A stretch of DNA of 64,000 nucleotides from Proales similis (GCA_019059635.1 JAGVRJ010000012.1:62001-126000); one strand, 5' to 3'; positions 31,599 through 43,522 are shown, counted from the stretch's first letter. Numbers and translations: made by a program. Notes: generated by a model from the letters alone, not told the origin.

Positions 31599-34340
31599 CT
31601 ATTTGGCGCTCTTGAGTAAAAGAGAATCGAAGCAAAACACGCAAACTCGAACAGGCTGCCAAGGCAAATGAGCCCATAAATGTCGGATAAAATTAAAAGA
31701 TTGATCGTGAAGCTTACCTTTGAAGAGCTCGGAAGGGGCATTTTGTTGTCACTGCATTCGTTACAGAATATTCCACCGCATCGCCTTAAATCGCTGCCTG
31801 TAAAGAGCAGGACAGAGTAGATTGTCACAGAGTCAAGCTACCTGCAGTGATGTTTCCTTCGCGCCAGGTTGAAATCTTTATGACAGCTTTTACACGTTTT
31901 GACATTTTCGTCTTGCTCCCATTGGAACTCGTTGAAGCGTTTTGTCACTTCTTTGAAGTCTTCCATCTTCAAGTGGGAGCTAGCGCCTGAATTGAGAACA
32001 CTTGAGTTTAGAAATGGCTCTCGGTTAAATTTACTTTTCCAATTTGCTGCCCATTTCTTCAAGAGTCTTTTCTAAATCTTTGATCTTGTCCTCCAAGTAG
32101 ACCTTTTCTTCTTTTATGGACTCGTAGCTCTGAAAGAAATTATTTCTTTCTAAAATCTCTTGAGCGAAAAAGAACGGAATGAGCTGAACGAACCGCCTCG
32201 ATTCTCCTCAACAATTCATTTTCTTGACTCACACGACGCAACTGCTCTTCGATTGCGACAAAATTGTTTGTCAGTTTGGCGTTGGTTTCACGCTCGTTTT
32301 CAAGCTCTTTGTTCGCTCTGGCCCTTGTTTAAATATTGTCAGATTTTTTGTGTTTAGCGAGAAACGGACTGTTCCTACAGCTCTGTTCGCTCGCTCAATA
32401 GCTCTACTCGCAGTAGCTTCAGCTCTTCCTCTTTTGCCAACAGAATTGAGTTGTAATTTTTCAACCTTTGGTTGTGTTTCAATTTAATTAATTATGAGCC
32501 CAGCAGTAGATGGACAATGGCGGACTTACTGGGCCTCGACTTGTGCTAGACTATTCTCTTTGGAGCTCAATTGCTCTTGCCAGTCTTTTTTTTCTTCTTT
32601 AAGCTGTTTGAGGCAGTTTTGGGTGGACTAGAGAAACATGAGCAATGAAGAGATCAATCGCTCCAACAGAAGCTAGAGTATGCCGAATTACTTGAAGCTG
32701 TTCAACGAGGTCAAGGTTCATCTTCTTGACTTGCTCAAGCTGCTCCCTTAATGCTTTGGTAGTCGCCTGCTTTTCAGCCAGACTTGAATTGACCAATTTG
32801 ATGGCGGTCTCGAGCTCGTTCCTCATGGCTGTTTGTGCCTTTAAATCCGCTTCTAGCTCCTGTTGGCTAAATATAGAACACTTTTCTCGGCCCTGCTCGA
32901 TCAGAAACATACCGCTCTGACTTTGGAATCATTTAAACTCTTCTTTTGCAGCTCAATGTACATTTGATCTATTCCGCTCTTGGATGACTTGAATGTGTCA
33001 CGTTCGGCTTCAAAGTCGACTGCCATTTGCTTTGTTGAGAGTGCCAGTCGTTAAGACGAGACAAGAAAGAAGAGTCTCAAATAGACAAAAGAGAACTACT
33101 TGAAGTCGTTTCTCATGCTCCGTCTCGGACGCAGTTTTCTCTTCCTTCAACTTGTCGATTTGTATTTTCAACGCTGCGATCTCACTCTTGAGCTTATCAG
33201 CGGTCTCTTCGGCATTTAGACGCGTTTTTTCTTCACTTTGAGCTTTGACCTGAAGCTTGTCCACCTGAAGTCTATAGTTTCGATTTGGTGGTCACTACTA
33301 GACAGCATCAACAGAAATACGAGCCATATGCTCACTCGAGACGTTTGTTGACTTCTTCGAGATAATTCTTTTGATCGAGAATTTCATTCATGTTGCTCAT
33401 GCTGGCAGTTTGCTCGTCATTCTCTGTGCCGGCGATTCTCTCTCGCAAGTAGAGACTGTAGTCAATCAATTGAACCTTCAACAAGCCATGGTCATTAAGC
33501 GGTTGCTTCAGTTCTTCAGCTTTGCCTACCCGGGCATCGTCCAAATGGCCGAGTTCTGATTTAATGTCAATCGAAACATCAAATGCATTTAGTCCGACCA
33601 AAAGACCAGCGATTATGGAAGCGTCCTCGGACACCATTATTGAACCGGTTTCGTACAACTCACTAGGCAAAATTGCTTCCTTAGTCTGAACTTGGCTGAA
33701 AAAAATCAAACCCACCCGAGCTGGGCCTTCTCGCCCACCAAGAGTGCGAAATTCTCTGCCAATCTCTTCTGCATCAGTGACATTTTAATCCAAGCTCTGA
33801 CTCGTCCGAGCGCACTCCTTAAAATTAGCAAAGTTCATGCGTTCGAAAAAATACCCATGTTTGCTGAGGTTACCTTAGCTCGCTCATGTCCTTTATTCCT
33901 TGCAGGCAACCACTCAAATCACATTTTGCAGATATGAGCTCAAGCAGAGGCGTAAAGTCTTTTCGTCCGAAGCTGAGAGCAGCTACGCCAAAGCCTTTGC
34001 GACCTGTCCACTGCGTAGAATTAAAAATTTCTATTCCGATTGAATGCTGAAACCACCTCGATAGCCGTGCAGCAGAATGTGCTCGACAATGACAAAAAAA
34101 TTTCCAAAATGAATCGAGTCTTTGTCGATTACTTTGTTGTTTAAAAACGATGACTGGATTAGATCCTTGACGACAAGCTTGAATATATTGATTATGTTGC
34201 CTCGCTCCAGAGCAAGACCCGGATCTGTGAATATGAATAAATTTGGAAAGAGTCAGATGGATAAAGAGAGCGGAGAGAAGAGAAGGGCAACCTTCAGGAG
34301 TCGGCTCCGAGCCGGTTGAGTAGGCGAGACGAGAGAACAT
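31599..34340 (-). CDS. RUN and FYVE domain protein (RUFY1/2/3-like)
   Basis: Endosomal Rab/Arl effector or adaptor (family role). About a dozen exons with 50-80-nt introns, ATG at 34340, TAG at 31601-31599. N-terminal RUN domain: RGNIINIFKLVVKDLIQSSF, VIDKDSIHFGNFFVIVEHIL, then exon pieces with EDASIIAGLLVGLNAFDVSI and QLIDYSLYLR, the RUFY-specific block. It is followed by QNILDQK-type sequence, EILDQKNYLEEVNKRLE, where the coiled coil starts; heptad-rich exons fill 33300-32080. The C-terminus is a FYVE zinc finger: EWQ-type lead FNEFQWEQDENVKTC, RRKHHCRCGGIFCNECS split over two exons, and PVRVCVFCF. The RRKHHCR patch binds PI3P in FYVE domains. The protein ends LLLKSAK. Paralogue not resolved. 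Confidence 0.92.
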
Positions 34341-34673
34341 GTCATTAGCTGGACAGTGGAAGCAGACAGCAGCTTCACAAATTTTTCATGAACTGACGAG
34401 AGAGAGAGAGAGAAGAGGGCTGGCGTATCATGAGTAGAAAATTATGCAAAGAAATTGAGTTTCAGGTGACATGCGCTGACTATTTTGAAACATCTGCACT
34501 TGCTTGATGCGAAACAAATTGAACACTGAACAGTTGAATTGAAAATATTTTACTGAGATTGAGAGAGAAATGAGAAAAATGCTTAAATGTGGATAATAAC
34601 ATGGAGTAGTCTATCTGGAGAAAGGGCTGAATAAATACCCTGTAGGCCTAGATTGTCTATTATGGAGGCTGGT
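34341..34673. other. Intergenic region between RUFY start and the receptor 3' end
   Basis: Noncoding; GA tract at about 34398-34413. Confidence 0.55.
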
Positions 34674-36968
34674 TTATTTCCTGGCTGTGGCAAACGAAAG
34701 CAGATTATTGAGATGATGGCGAAAAGTAGAATTGAATCTGAAGAATATGAAAAATTGGATGAGAAAAGAGAATTGAGAGACAGTATGCGCCAGGGAGTAG
34801 GCAGTCAGACACCATGATCTCATGGGATACTCGGGATCAATGCAAAGCTCAGTCGAGTCGGTCTGCGAGCCGGCCTGTGCCAGTTGCTCAGTCCGCTGTA
34901 GGTGAAATAGCAGATTGATCCAGATTGTTGGTAGACGAAATATCAAGCAGAATATGCCGTTAAACGCAATCATTTTGTGGAGATTGTTCTCACTATCGGT
35001 GAGATGAGAGTTGGGGTTGAGGTGTGCCCGGGCGGCTTGTGCTCGCTTGATACGACGCAGAAGAAACAGATCGATCAGAATCGTCAGAAAGGGAAACAAG
35101 AGAACCGTGAAAAAGTCGTAGGCCATTTCCATTGAGGCAAGGTCAAACTTTCTGCTGTTTATCTCGAAGCCTTGAGAATCGAAAAATTTCGAGTCAGAAA
35201 GCGACGAGAACGGCCGGTCAGAAATGACCAGCACAGCGTAGTCGTCTCCTTTGAAAAGCTTGAAAGAGGCGAGCAGCACCGAGAATACCACAAATACGAA
35301 GTTAATCGGCCCGAAACGGAAACGGGTATGATTGTACTTTTCGATGAGGCGCGAGTTGATCAGCCATCGAAGAGAAGTGAACCAGAACATGGCCAGGCTT
35401 GTGTAGAGAAACAGAGCGCTCACAGCAAAGTCGAGCACAAGCAGCTTGTAAATACGCACAAACAGAGAAAGAAAGAGCGGTGAACAGAAATGGCCTCCAG
35501 AGCACTCAGCTAAAGGCTTGAACATTAACGCAGCGCTCATCATCGCCGCAGCCCATGAATACCAAGACATGAATGCGTACATTGTGTTGAAGCGACGAAC
35601 GTTGCGATCAAATCTCTTGGCGCAACGAGGAGGTCTTGCCATCCTCTTTAGGGTCAGCGCAGACAAGACGTTAAGAATCACAGACACGGCACTTTGGATG
35701 GGCAAATAGCCGACAATCACAATAGCCTTGATCCAATCAAAATATGCGGCCAGATCCATGGCAGTGAATTGACTCATCGGCTTGATGCTGGAAAGGTTGC
35801 ATGCTTCCACTAGAGCTGTGAAATTGCACTCGTCGAACAACTGCTCGAACGAAGCTGAATTGTTGCGGCATAGCCATTTGTTGGAGAACACTCCTGTTCG
35901 TCTCATCTCATCGTCTGTGCCATTTAGAGCAAGCGTGTAAGAGCTGCTTGTCAGCCAGATAACAGAGCAAGAGCATTTTAACACATTTTCACTAGACAAA
36001 GTGACCAAAGTGTTTTTCCATCGCAAATAACGAAGCATGCAAAAGTCCTGGTCTGGAAAGTCGTATTCGATCGAGTCGGTCATTCGATAGCGCGACGAGG
36101 CTAATTGTCTAAAGTCGATCCATCGTGTTTCAGTAGGATGATGAAAGTTGGAGCTCCATGTCGGGTTGTTGTTTAAGAACTGACGCAGATTGACTATCTG
36201 GAGCGATACTTGTCCAATGTAGCTTATGTTTGGCTTGAAATAATCCAGCTTTCCAGTAATGGTCAATTTGCTTGTTGGTTGAAACATGCTAGGAGGGACC
36301 AGGTGCTCTGTGACCGGGTGCAGATAAACGCTTAGCGTCCAATGGCCTATAATTCGCTTTGATTGAATATCGTGCACTTGAAATGAGAGCTGGTTTAGGT
36401 TTATTAGGGTCATGCTGAGTTCCTTGATTTCCAAATTCGACAAATCGATTTTGTCGAAGAGGCTGGTGCTTATATTTGGCTCGTAGACCATTCCGGTGCC
36501 AAAGCGGAGCGAATGAATGCTTCCTGTTTGATTGTTGCTTACTGGCCATTCAGATTGAACACAAGTTAACTTTTTCAAGTCTGAAAACTGGAAATTCAGT
36601 GAAATATCGGTCTCATGTAGGCTACCGATTTGCCCAAGAGCACTCAGACCTCCAATTAGCTCTCCGACATTGGTCAATTCAATAGATAGACTCCAACTTA
36701 TAGACACGTTGCGAGCGTTCACTTGAGTGACCATCTTCTCCACACCTTGGGTTAAATTGAATCGAAATGCTTTGGCTAGAAACAATCGCATGCAGAATAG
36801 TGTCCTAAATTGGACGCTGTTCATATCCTGAATGGGCCTATCAAACTCACTGCTCGATTGAATGTAGCTGCAAACGAGCTGATTTGCCCAGCTACTTTCT
36901 GCGCTCATTAGAACGCATTCTGCATTGACGGCTGTGAACAATGCCAGAATAAACGCCAGCCAAAGCAT
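34674..36968 (-). CDS. Seven-transmembrane receptor with a large N-terminal ectodomain, single exon
   Basis: A 764-residue intronless gene. Residues 1-16 form a signal peptide (MLWLAFILALFTAVNA). About 400 extracellular residues follow, with many N-x-S/T sites and leucine-periodic stretches resembling weak leucine-rich repeats (SLFDKIDLSNLEIKELSMTL). A Cys cluster near residues 310-380 (DFCMLRYLRW, KCSCSVIWLTSSS, WLCRNNS, DECNF, EACNL) looks like a capping motif. Seven hydrophobic helices follow from about residue 410, and the last is followed by RFNSTFRHHL, like the helix 8 start of rhodopsin-like receptors. The receptor class looks closest to class A by this end, but DRY and NPxxY are not seen. 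I do not recognise a named family; ligand unknown. A lineage-expanded chemosensory or peptide receptor is possible. AT-rich noncoding DNA lies on both sides. Confidence 0.75.
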   Translation of the reverse strand: MLWLAFILALFTAVNAECVLMSAESSWANQLVCSYIQSSSEFDRPIQDMNSVQFRTLFCMRLFLAKAFRFNLTQGVEKMVTQVNARNVSISWSLSIELTNVGELIGGLSALGQIGSLHETDISLNFQFSDLKKLTCVQSEWPVSNNQTGSIHSLRFGTGMVYEPNISTSLFDKIDLSNLEIKELSMTLINLNQLSFQVHDIQSKRIIGHWTLSVYLHPVTEHLVPPSMFQPTSKLTITGKLDYFKPNISYIGQVSLQIVNLRQFLNNNPTWSSNFHHPTETRWIDFRQLASSRYRMTDSIEYDFPDQDFCMLRYLRWKNTLVTLSSENVLKCSCSVIWLTSSSYTLALNGTDDEMRRTGVFSNKWLCRNNSASFEQLFDECNFTALVEACNLSSIKPMSQFTAMDLAAYFDWIKAIVIVGYLPIQSAVSVILNVLSALTLKRMARPPRCAKRFDRNVRRFNTMYAFMSWYSWAAAMMSAALMFKPLAECSGGHFCSPLFLSLFVRIYKLLVLDFAVSALFLYTSLAMFWFTSLRWLINSRLIEKYNHTRFRFGPINFVFVVFSVLLASFKLFKGDDYAVLVISDRPFSSLSDSKFFDSQGFEINSRKFDLASMEMAYDFFTVLLFPFLTILIDLFLLRRIKRAQAARAHLNPNSHLTDSENNLHKMIAFNGIFCLIFRLPTIWINLLFHLQRTEQLAQAGSQTDSTELCIDPEYPMRSWCLTAYSLAHTVSQFSFLIQFFIFFRFNSTFRHHLNNLLSFATARK

Positions 36969-37399
36969 TTATTTCTCAAAAAAATTTCCTTTTTTCAAAA
37001 TTTTTTCGGCGCTTTAATAATTTTCAATTTGATTTATGATTTGAAAACGCTTCAAAAAAACGCAGCCAACACGTGAATCAACTCCTCCGCAAGATTTTTT
37101 TTATTTACCAGGCCCTGAATGATGATCAACCCGTATCAGAAGCCGTCGGAGATCAATGTCTGTGAAATGAATGCCTGTTCCGCTCACTCAATCACTTAAT
37201 GACGCAATGATTCAATTGCAACGATTAAATTTTAAAAAATTTCTGCTCTAAGGAGAGAGTATCACTCAATGTTATTTAATTGGAATTCGAGTGTCTAGGG
37301 AATGCACGCGAGGCAGTTAAATTTTAAAGGCAAGATTATCTGAATTAAAAGATGATTTTTTTTTGGGTTAAGAAGTAAATTTCGGTTTATTTTCAAAAT
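36969..37399. other. Intergenic region between receptor start and the NOL11-like 3' end
   Basis: AT-rich, noncoding. Minus-strand AATAAA (plus TTTATT 37386-37391) lies about 10 nt past the next gene's stop. Confidence 0.6.
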
Positions 37400-38713
37400 C
37401 TAGGCGAGCCTAAGTACTTCGATAAAGTAGTTTCCGCTCGAATGTTTACTCGCGTCCGCAAGCAAGAATTGTTTGTTTTCCTTCAGCTCGGTGACAAGCG
37501 ACTCGATGTTTATCAAATCGGAGAATAGGTCCAGCTTGACATGTGAGCAAGAAAAGAAAGCAATTGAGTGGCGATCGAGCGAGTTGAGATTGTGGTGATA
37601 AATAACCTGGTTTTCGATAAGTTGAAGAAGATCGGCCACAATCTCTTGAGCTCTGCTCGACAGGGATATGTGCGTCAAATGAGCGTCGACAAAGCAGCTA
37701 AATAGGTTCGTAATCTAAATTCCAGACGCTTTCAATTTTTACTTCTTTTTATCAAATGCGGGAAAGGATCGTTTACTTGGATAAGTGACGGTTTCAAATC
37801 ACCGTCTTGCTCCATTGACGATGATTCTTGGTGGCTGCCGCTCTCAAGGACTCTTCTAAGAAGAGTGTGCAAGTACTCGAGACATACCTAAGCCGCCGAA
37901 TGTTTCAAAGTCTGATCTTAAGTCGGCAAGAAATGAATTCTTACAATAAATTCAGTGGACGATAGCTGCTTTATATGCAATTTCAACAAATTGTAGTCAA
38001 AGTTCTGAGCAAATATCAATTCCCTGAGGAGCCGAGGAAAAAGAGAGCGAGAGAGAGAGAGAGAGAAAAGCAGAATTGGTGAGATTGAGACATTTGAAGT
38101 TAATTTGCGAGATACTCACAAATCACGAATGGTCGATGGCTCGAGCTCTGTTTTATTGGCTTGAGGTTCCTTCAAATCTCTTTTCAGCGAAAGAGAGTTT
38201 TTGGTGTGCTTGAGTTGCTGCGCTTCACTCATGTGGATTAATACCAAACTTACTTAAGAACAAATTTGAGGAAATCAACCGCTGGCTGCTCCTCGAGTAT
38301 TTGAACACTCTCGACTACTGTCCTCGCGAGCTCATAATCGTTTAGGTCGATCGCCTTGTTCAACACTGGCTGGAGAACGCTAAAATGAAAGAGATAAAAG
38401 AGTTCAGGGTTTAGGAAATGAATTAATCGAGCCATGTTTGAGATTATCACCTGGACGGAGCTAGTCGACGAATTGTGCAAATAATTTCGACCAATTCTTT
38501 TCGATTGTTGATGTTCTTCTCGCCCAAGCAGGATTCGATCAGCTCTTTAAGCTCGTAAAGTCGGCTGGTACTCTTGGTGCTGGCCACATCTGAGGCCAGC
38601 TGCTTCATTCGCTCAACTTGGCCGTTTGTGCCTAAATCTTTCTTCTTGAAAGAACATTTCTATTTAAACTCAATCAAGATTTTTTGAGGCAAAAACTCAA
38701 TTACCAATTTCAT
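37400..38713 (-). CDS. Short protein resembling the C-terminal part of NOL11 (SSU processome)
   Basis: About 330 residues in seven exons. The start is a tiny exon (Met-Lys-Leu, ATG 38713-38711) splicing into KKDLGTNGQVERMKQLASD. Then follow LYELKELIESCLGEKN, a helical exon VLNKAIDLNDYELARTVVES with PAVDFLKFVL, a basic linker, RELIFAQNFDYNLLKLHIKQ, SLIQITNLFSCFVDAHL and a last exon with RAQEIVADLLQLIENQVIYH, ending GNYFIEVLRLA. The order (a 'cases fall, lower tier' helix pair, then two-helix repeats, then DAHF/DAHL and a QV helix) resembles the C-terminal half of NOL11, a rRNA-transcription and early processing factor. This is a by-eye match of modest strength. NOL11 is about twice as long and its N-terminal beta-propeller is not seen here. 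An acceptor-like CAG just before the ATG leaves room for upstream exons. Confidence 0.5.
38050..38066. repeat. GA microsatellite inside an intron
   Basis: GA dinucleotides in an intron of the NOL11-like gene. Confidence 0.85.
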
Positions 38714-39686
38714 TTTCCCTGCAAATTAATTTGAAATGCTCACGTTTCGCCTACTTAGAGCAGAGGCGAATATCACATTGCCATTGGCGATGTTTGTTCA
38801 TTTGTCTTATTTGAAAATATTAGGAATCGATTCTCGCCGATCGCTTTTCAATCAGAATTTCAAACTGCTTCTCTAGCTATCAGAAGAAAAATTTGAAACA
38901 AGTGTGCCAAGTGTCTTTATTTTGAAGTCTGTGACAACAAAAGCATCGGTCACTAAGCGATTTGAAAATTCAAGCCGATAGAAAGGATAAAATGCGGCAA
39001 GTTTCAGTTCAAAAATGAAATATTTTCTTTTCTAAAAAAAGAGTTGAGGATCCTCATAGGAACGAATGAAAACGATTATTAATAAATAGTAAGATTTTGG
39101 CCTGCCTTTTTAACTCACTTGTTGTAATCTTGGCTTTGACAATCGGATCGGTGACTGAGAGTAAAGAAAGCAAATTTTGCATCGCCCAATCGTATCGGAT
39201 TAAATTGTCTTGAGTTTTGAAAAAAACTTGAACAGATATAGAATTGTAGTTGCTGGCCCCAGAAATAAAGTTGCTTTAAAGCTTCCTAGGTAGAGCTTGA
39301 ACCGAGCTCTGCTCAATGAGTAGACGAGAGTTGGAAACGCGAATGGTGAATGAATGCCTATGCTAAAAAGGATTCGTGTGAATGAAATATTGAATCATAA
39401 AATGGATTGCTGATCCGAATTAGGGGTCGATTGAAAAGCAAGTCGAAATTTAGCCGTCATTTCACTTTGATTTCTATCGTCTGGTCGGAAGGCTGAGCGA
39501 GGTGGCATCCCCTACCTTGACGCTTTCTTGTTAGTTTAAGACTGCATTCATATGCGAGCCAAAAGCGTCTGATTAAAGCAATGTGTGTGTGTGTGTGTGT
39601 ATCGCAAGCGAAGAAAAACACCAAAAAGAGAGAGAGAGTGCTGTTCTGTTTTAAGCATTTCCATTCGAGTTCAGACAGCTGTGGGC
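38714..39686. other. Divergent region between NOL11-like and Mff-like genes
   Basis: Noncoding by inspection; a (GT)n tract at 39582-39600 lies about 90 nt upstream of the Mff-like ATG. Missing 5' exons of the minus-strand gene could be here, but I see none. Confidence 0.5.
39582..39600. repeat. (GT)n microsatellite
   Basis: Uninterrupted GT dinucleotides upstream of the Mff-like gene. Confidence 0.9.
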
Positions 39687-40716
39687 ATGTCCGAGAGTGG
39701 CATAAACTATGGCGAGCCGACGCCAACCAAAAAAGTGCACATACCCTTTTGTGACGTAGACGACCTGGCGTTCAAAAATCGTCATGACCCAAACTTCATT
39801 GCCTCGATAAGTAAGCTGCCGTAAACTGTGCCAGCCGGATGCTTTATAACTGCGCTTGAAGCGAATCTTATGCAAGTGCCGACCAACATAACGCTCAGCA
39901 ATTCAAACGGGCCTCAGCGTGAAACGTTTCCGTTCGATTCTTATTCGGCAGGCGGCGCCTTCCCCATGGACATACCCGACAAGTTAACAGGTAAATTTGC
40001 ACAACAAGCCATAATCGCAATCTCGATTGATCACTTTTGAGTTAAGTTCTAGGTATGAATCGAATCGATTAAATCTCCGAATCTCAGCTCACTCGTTCGT
40101 TCGTTTGTTCGGCTTTAAATGAGCTCGAGCTCTTCAATTTCATTTTGACTTTTATGCTTTGCTCATTATCATTTGTTTGATCACTTTCTCACATTCAGCT
40201 GGCCGCTCGTTCTGTTTTTATTCACTTTTTTTTTCTTTTTAAAATCGGAATGAAGCGCAAGAAGTGTTGAACGAGCAGGGCAGTCAGGCGACTTCGCATC
40301 CGTTAGATAATGATTCTTTCATGGAGCAATTAAAAGATAACATTGAGGAGAAGCTGAACACAACTGCAACGCCGCCGTCCACCCCGACTCGTGCCCGCAT
40401 GAGCGAGAGCCTTGTGGAAGAGGACAAGTTCTCCAAGACGCCGCAGATTGCCGCCGACCTCTTCAAGCGGTTCGTTCTCTCGAGCCATCCGTTTTATATC
40501 CATTAACCGAATGAGCAAAACGAAATTAGGATGCGACCGAGACGATCGAGCATCGAGGATGATCTGCACGCCGAGATTCGAATCCTACGCGACCGGGTCA
40601 ACTATCTTGAGCACGAGTGCCAAGTGAACTCACGCAGCTGTAAAATTCTTTACGCGACTATTTGCGGCTACGCGCTCTTCAAAGCATTTGCCTGGCTGTT
40701 TGCCTCGAGCAGATGA
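39687..40716 (+). CDS. Mitochondrial fission factor-like protein (Mff/Tango11)
   Basis: Tail-anchored outer-membrane receptor for Drp1 on mitochondria and peroxisomes (family role). Four exons. Exon 1 starts MSESGINYGEPTP and ends NRHDPNFIASI; exon 2 (from about 39857) reads NLMQVPTNITLSNSN, carrying the MQVP motif followed by I, as in the repeated M(R/Q)VP(E/K)RI motif of Mff that contacts Drp1. Exon 3 (about 40260-40468) is low-complexity with a Ser/Thr/Pro patch (TPPSTPTRARMSES). Exon 4 (to TGA at 40716) has EDDLHAEIRILRDRVNYLEH, a coiled coil, then the C-terminal membrane anchor ILYATICGYALFKAFAWLFA and a short SSR tail. The order N-terminal MxVP motif, coiled coil, tail anchor is characteristic. 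Sequence similarity elsewhere is weak, so the family call rests on architecture. AATAAA at 40796-40801. Confidence 0.75.
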
Positions 40717-41059
40717 ACGATGCTTTCATTTATTACACTGGCTGTATATAGTCAAAGAGGCTCGAGGATTTCTTTCAGAATCAGAACAAAATCAGAATAA
40801 ATCAAAAAAAAAAAAAACTTGAAAGAGCTTGATATTTGCCCACCAAAAGCCAAGAGATCTGTAGTGGGAGCTCGTCCACAGAGCAAACTGCGCGTGTGTC
40901 TGAAAATGTACGTTTCCTGCGCGGAGCGGTTTCATAAGCGCGTATGCGCATGTGTTCAATTATGTGCGTGTTTGAATTTCTGGTTTTTATTTAAAGTGGT
41001 TGTGACTTGCAGAGAGAAAAGAGAAAAAAAAAAAGAGAAAGTTCCAACAAAAACCGAAC
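40717..41059. other. Short intergenic region between Mff-like gene and PGM2
   Basis: Holds the Mff poly(A) signal (AATAAA 40796-40801) followed by an A-rich run at about 40802-40817, and another A-rich run before the PGM2 ATG. Same orientation, about 340 nt apart. Confidence 0.6.
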
Positions 41060-43522
41060 ATGAGTGAGCTTGAGCAGAAAATAGTGCAATGGCTTCAATG
41101 GGATAGAGTAAGGTGTTTGATTTTGTTTTGATTTTTTTTATTTTAAAGTGAACCGAGATTAGAACGAGACGACCAGACGCGAAATTGACCGCCTTGTGAT
41201 CGAAAACAACGAACAAGAGCTGGAAAAGCGTCTTCTCAAGCGGCTAGAGTTTGGCACAGCCGGACTACGAGCTCGAATGGGAGCAGGCTTCTCCATGATG
41301 AACGATCTGACCGTCATTCAAACCGCTCAGGGCCTGTTGGCCTACTTGCTTGAACAGTTTGGCGCAGAGACTTTGAAGAGGCGAGGCGTTGTGTTTGGCT
41401 TTGATGCGCGACACAACAGCCGGAGATTTGCACAACTCTCGGCCAACATATTTACAAGGGCCCAGGTTAAAGTTTACCTCTTTAGGGACATAACTCCGAC
41501 TCCATTTGTGGTAGGACAGCCGCTCATCGATGCTAATTGACTTCTCAATTTTGTTACCTTCAACTCTCTAGCCGTATTCAATTAGAAAGTACGAGTGCTG
41601 CGCCGGTGTGATGGTCACAGCCAGTCACAATCCCAAAGATGACAATGGCTACAAAGTGTACCTTGATAACGCCACCCAGGTTTGACGCCTCAACCTTTTG
41701 GTCGCTCTTTTTTCAAGTCAATATTTTGCAGATTATTCCGCCACACGATAAAGCGATTGCTGAGAAAATCGAGAAAAATCTTGAGCCTTTGGAGACCTCT
41801 TGGAGTTTAGAAACGTTATCACACAGTCCACTGATAGTAGATCCGTATGATGAAGTTAGCTCGGCCTATTTTCAGGATTTGCTACAGCTTTCAGTGTACC
41901 GGTAGGTGAGCGCCTCTTTGTTCGACTAGAGCGGCATCTGATTGACATTTGAAAAGAGATGAAAATCAGAACGGACCGCTCTTGTTCACCTACACTGCAA
42001 TGCACGGTAAAGCGATTCGATCAAGAGAGTCGATAGAACTATTCTAACACGTCAGGAAGGTGTTGGCTATGAGTTTTCGAAGAAAGCTTTTGAGACGTTC
42101 AATCTGAAACCTTTTGTGCCGGTCAAAGAGCAGATCGAGCCCGATCCTGAGTTTCCGACTGTTCAGTTTCCCAACCCGGAGGGTAAGTTAGAGCGGAGCC
42201 AGAGTCTATACCTTCAAGTTGGGTGACCAGAAGTTATCTCAAGAGGGAAAGTCGTCCTTGAATTTGGCCATCAAGACAGCGGATGAAAATCAGAGCCGAG
42301 TGATTCTGGCCAACGATCCTGACTCTGATCGGCTGGCCGTGGCAGAAAAGCAAGCGGATGGCCAATGGAAGATATTCAACGGAAACGAGCTCGGAGCCCT
42401 GTTTGGCTGGTGGCTCTGGCAGTGTTGGTCTTCTCGAAATCAGGGCATTCTGAGCAAGCAGCCGGACCATGCCAAGAATGCTTACATGCTCTATAGTACC
42501 GTTTCGTCGCACATTCTCAAAGCCATTGCACTCAAGGAGGGCTTTTGCTGCGAAGACACTCTGACTGGATTTAAATGGTTCTTTTTTTTTCTTTATTATT
42601 CATTGTTGTCCTGCCTCGAGTGAACTGTTTCAACTCGACCCAGGATGGGAAATAGAGCAGTAGAATTGGCCAAAGAAGGAAAAGAAGTCATATTCTGCTT
42701 TGAGGAAGCGATCGGTTTCATGTGCGGCAATCGCGTTTTGGACAAAGACGGAATCTCAGCTGAGGTGGTTATGGCCGAGCTCGCATCCTACATCGATCGA
42801 GTAGAAGGCAAACGGCTGAGCGAAAAGCTTGACTGGATTTACGAGCGGTGGGGCCCAGCATTTGCTCGAGCGACTTAAAAATTCCATTCTATTTTCAAAA
42901 TCAAGTTATGGCTTTCACACTTCAAACAACTCTTATTATATAAGTCATGAGGCGGCCAAGATAGAGCGAATGTTCGAAAGACTCCGACACTACGACGGCT
43001 CGAGTGGAGACAAGTACTCGGTAAATAAGCGAGACCAAATTTGTCTTTGGAATGGCCTTTGCTGATTACAGTGCGCCAGTACCCGAGCAGTTGTGGACCG
43101 TACAAGATTGAGCGCATTAGAGATCTAACTGCGGGCGTGTTAATCGATCTGAAGAGTCAAGAAAGTCGAGTTCCAGTAAGTCGGTGTCAATTCAAATCAG
43201 ACCGGTCAGAATACTAGACTTTGTGTGAAGAGCTTTCCCTGCTCCAAGTCAAGTCAGATGATCACGTTCTATTTTGAAAACGGATGCGTGCTCACAATAA
43301 GGACAAGTGGCACGGAGCCCAAAATCAAATGGTATTCGGAGCTGCGTCAAACTGACTTGAACGAGTAAGAGCTTGACAAGTAACTTTGACTGTAAACGTT
43401 TTAATTATTCATCAAATAGAACGCGCGAGGAGTTGGTGTTGAAGCTAGACGACATGATAAAGCACATGGTCTCTGAGTTCTATCAGCCCGAATTAAACGG
43501 ATTTAGCGCACGATCGACCTGA
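41060..43522 (+). CDS. PGM2: Phosphopentomutase/phosphoglucomutase 2 (PGM2)
   Basis: Cytosolic enzyme that interconverts (deoxy)ribose-1- and -5-phosphates, with lesser glucose-phosphate activity. About ten exons with short introns; ATG at 41060 ([16 protein letters not shown]), TGA at 43520-43522. Landmarks in order: [20 protein letters not shown], the FGFDARHNS block, DITPTPFV, the phosphoserine loop [20 protein letters not shown] with the catalytic Ser, [19 protein letters not shown], the metal loop [27 protein letters not shown], the sugar-binding region [29 protein letters not shown], and the phosphate-binding [14 protein letters not shown] near 43310. The family metal motif is usually DPDADR; here it is DPDSDR, a mild change that keeps all the aspartates. 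It ends [20 protein letters not shown] at 43551-43556 is 28 nt after the stop. Confidence 0.94.
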
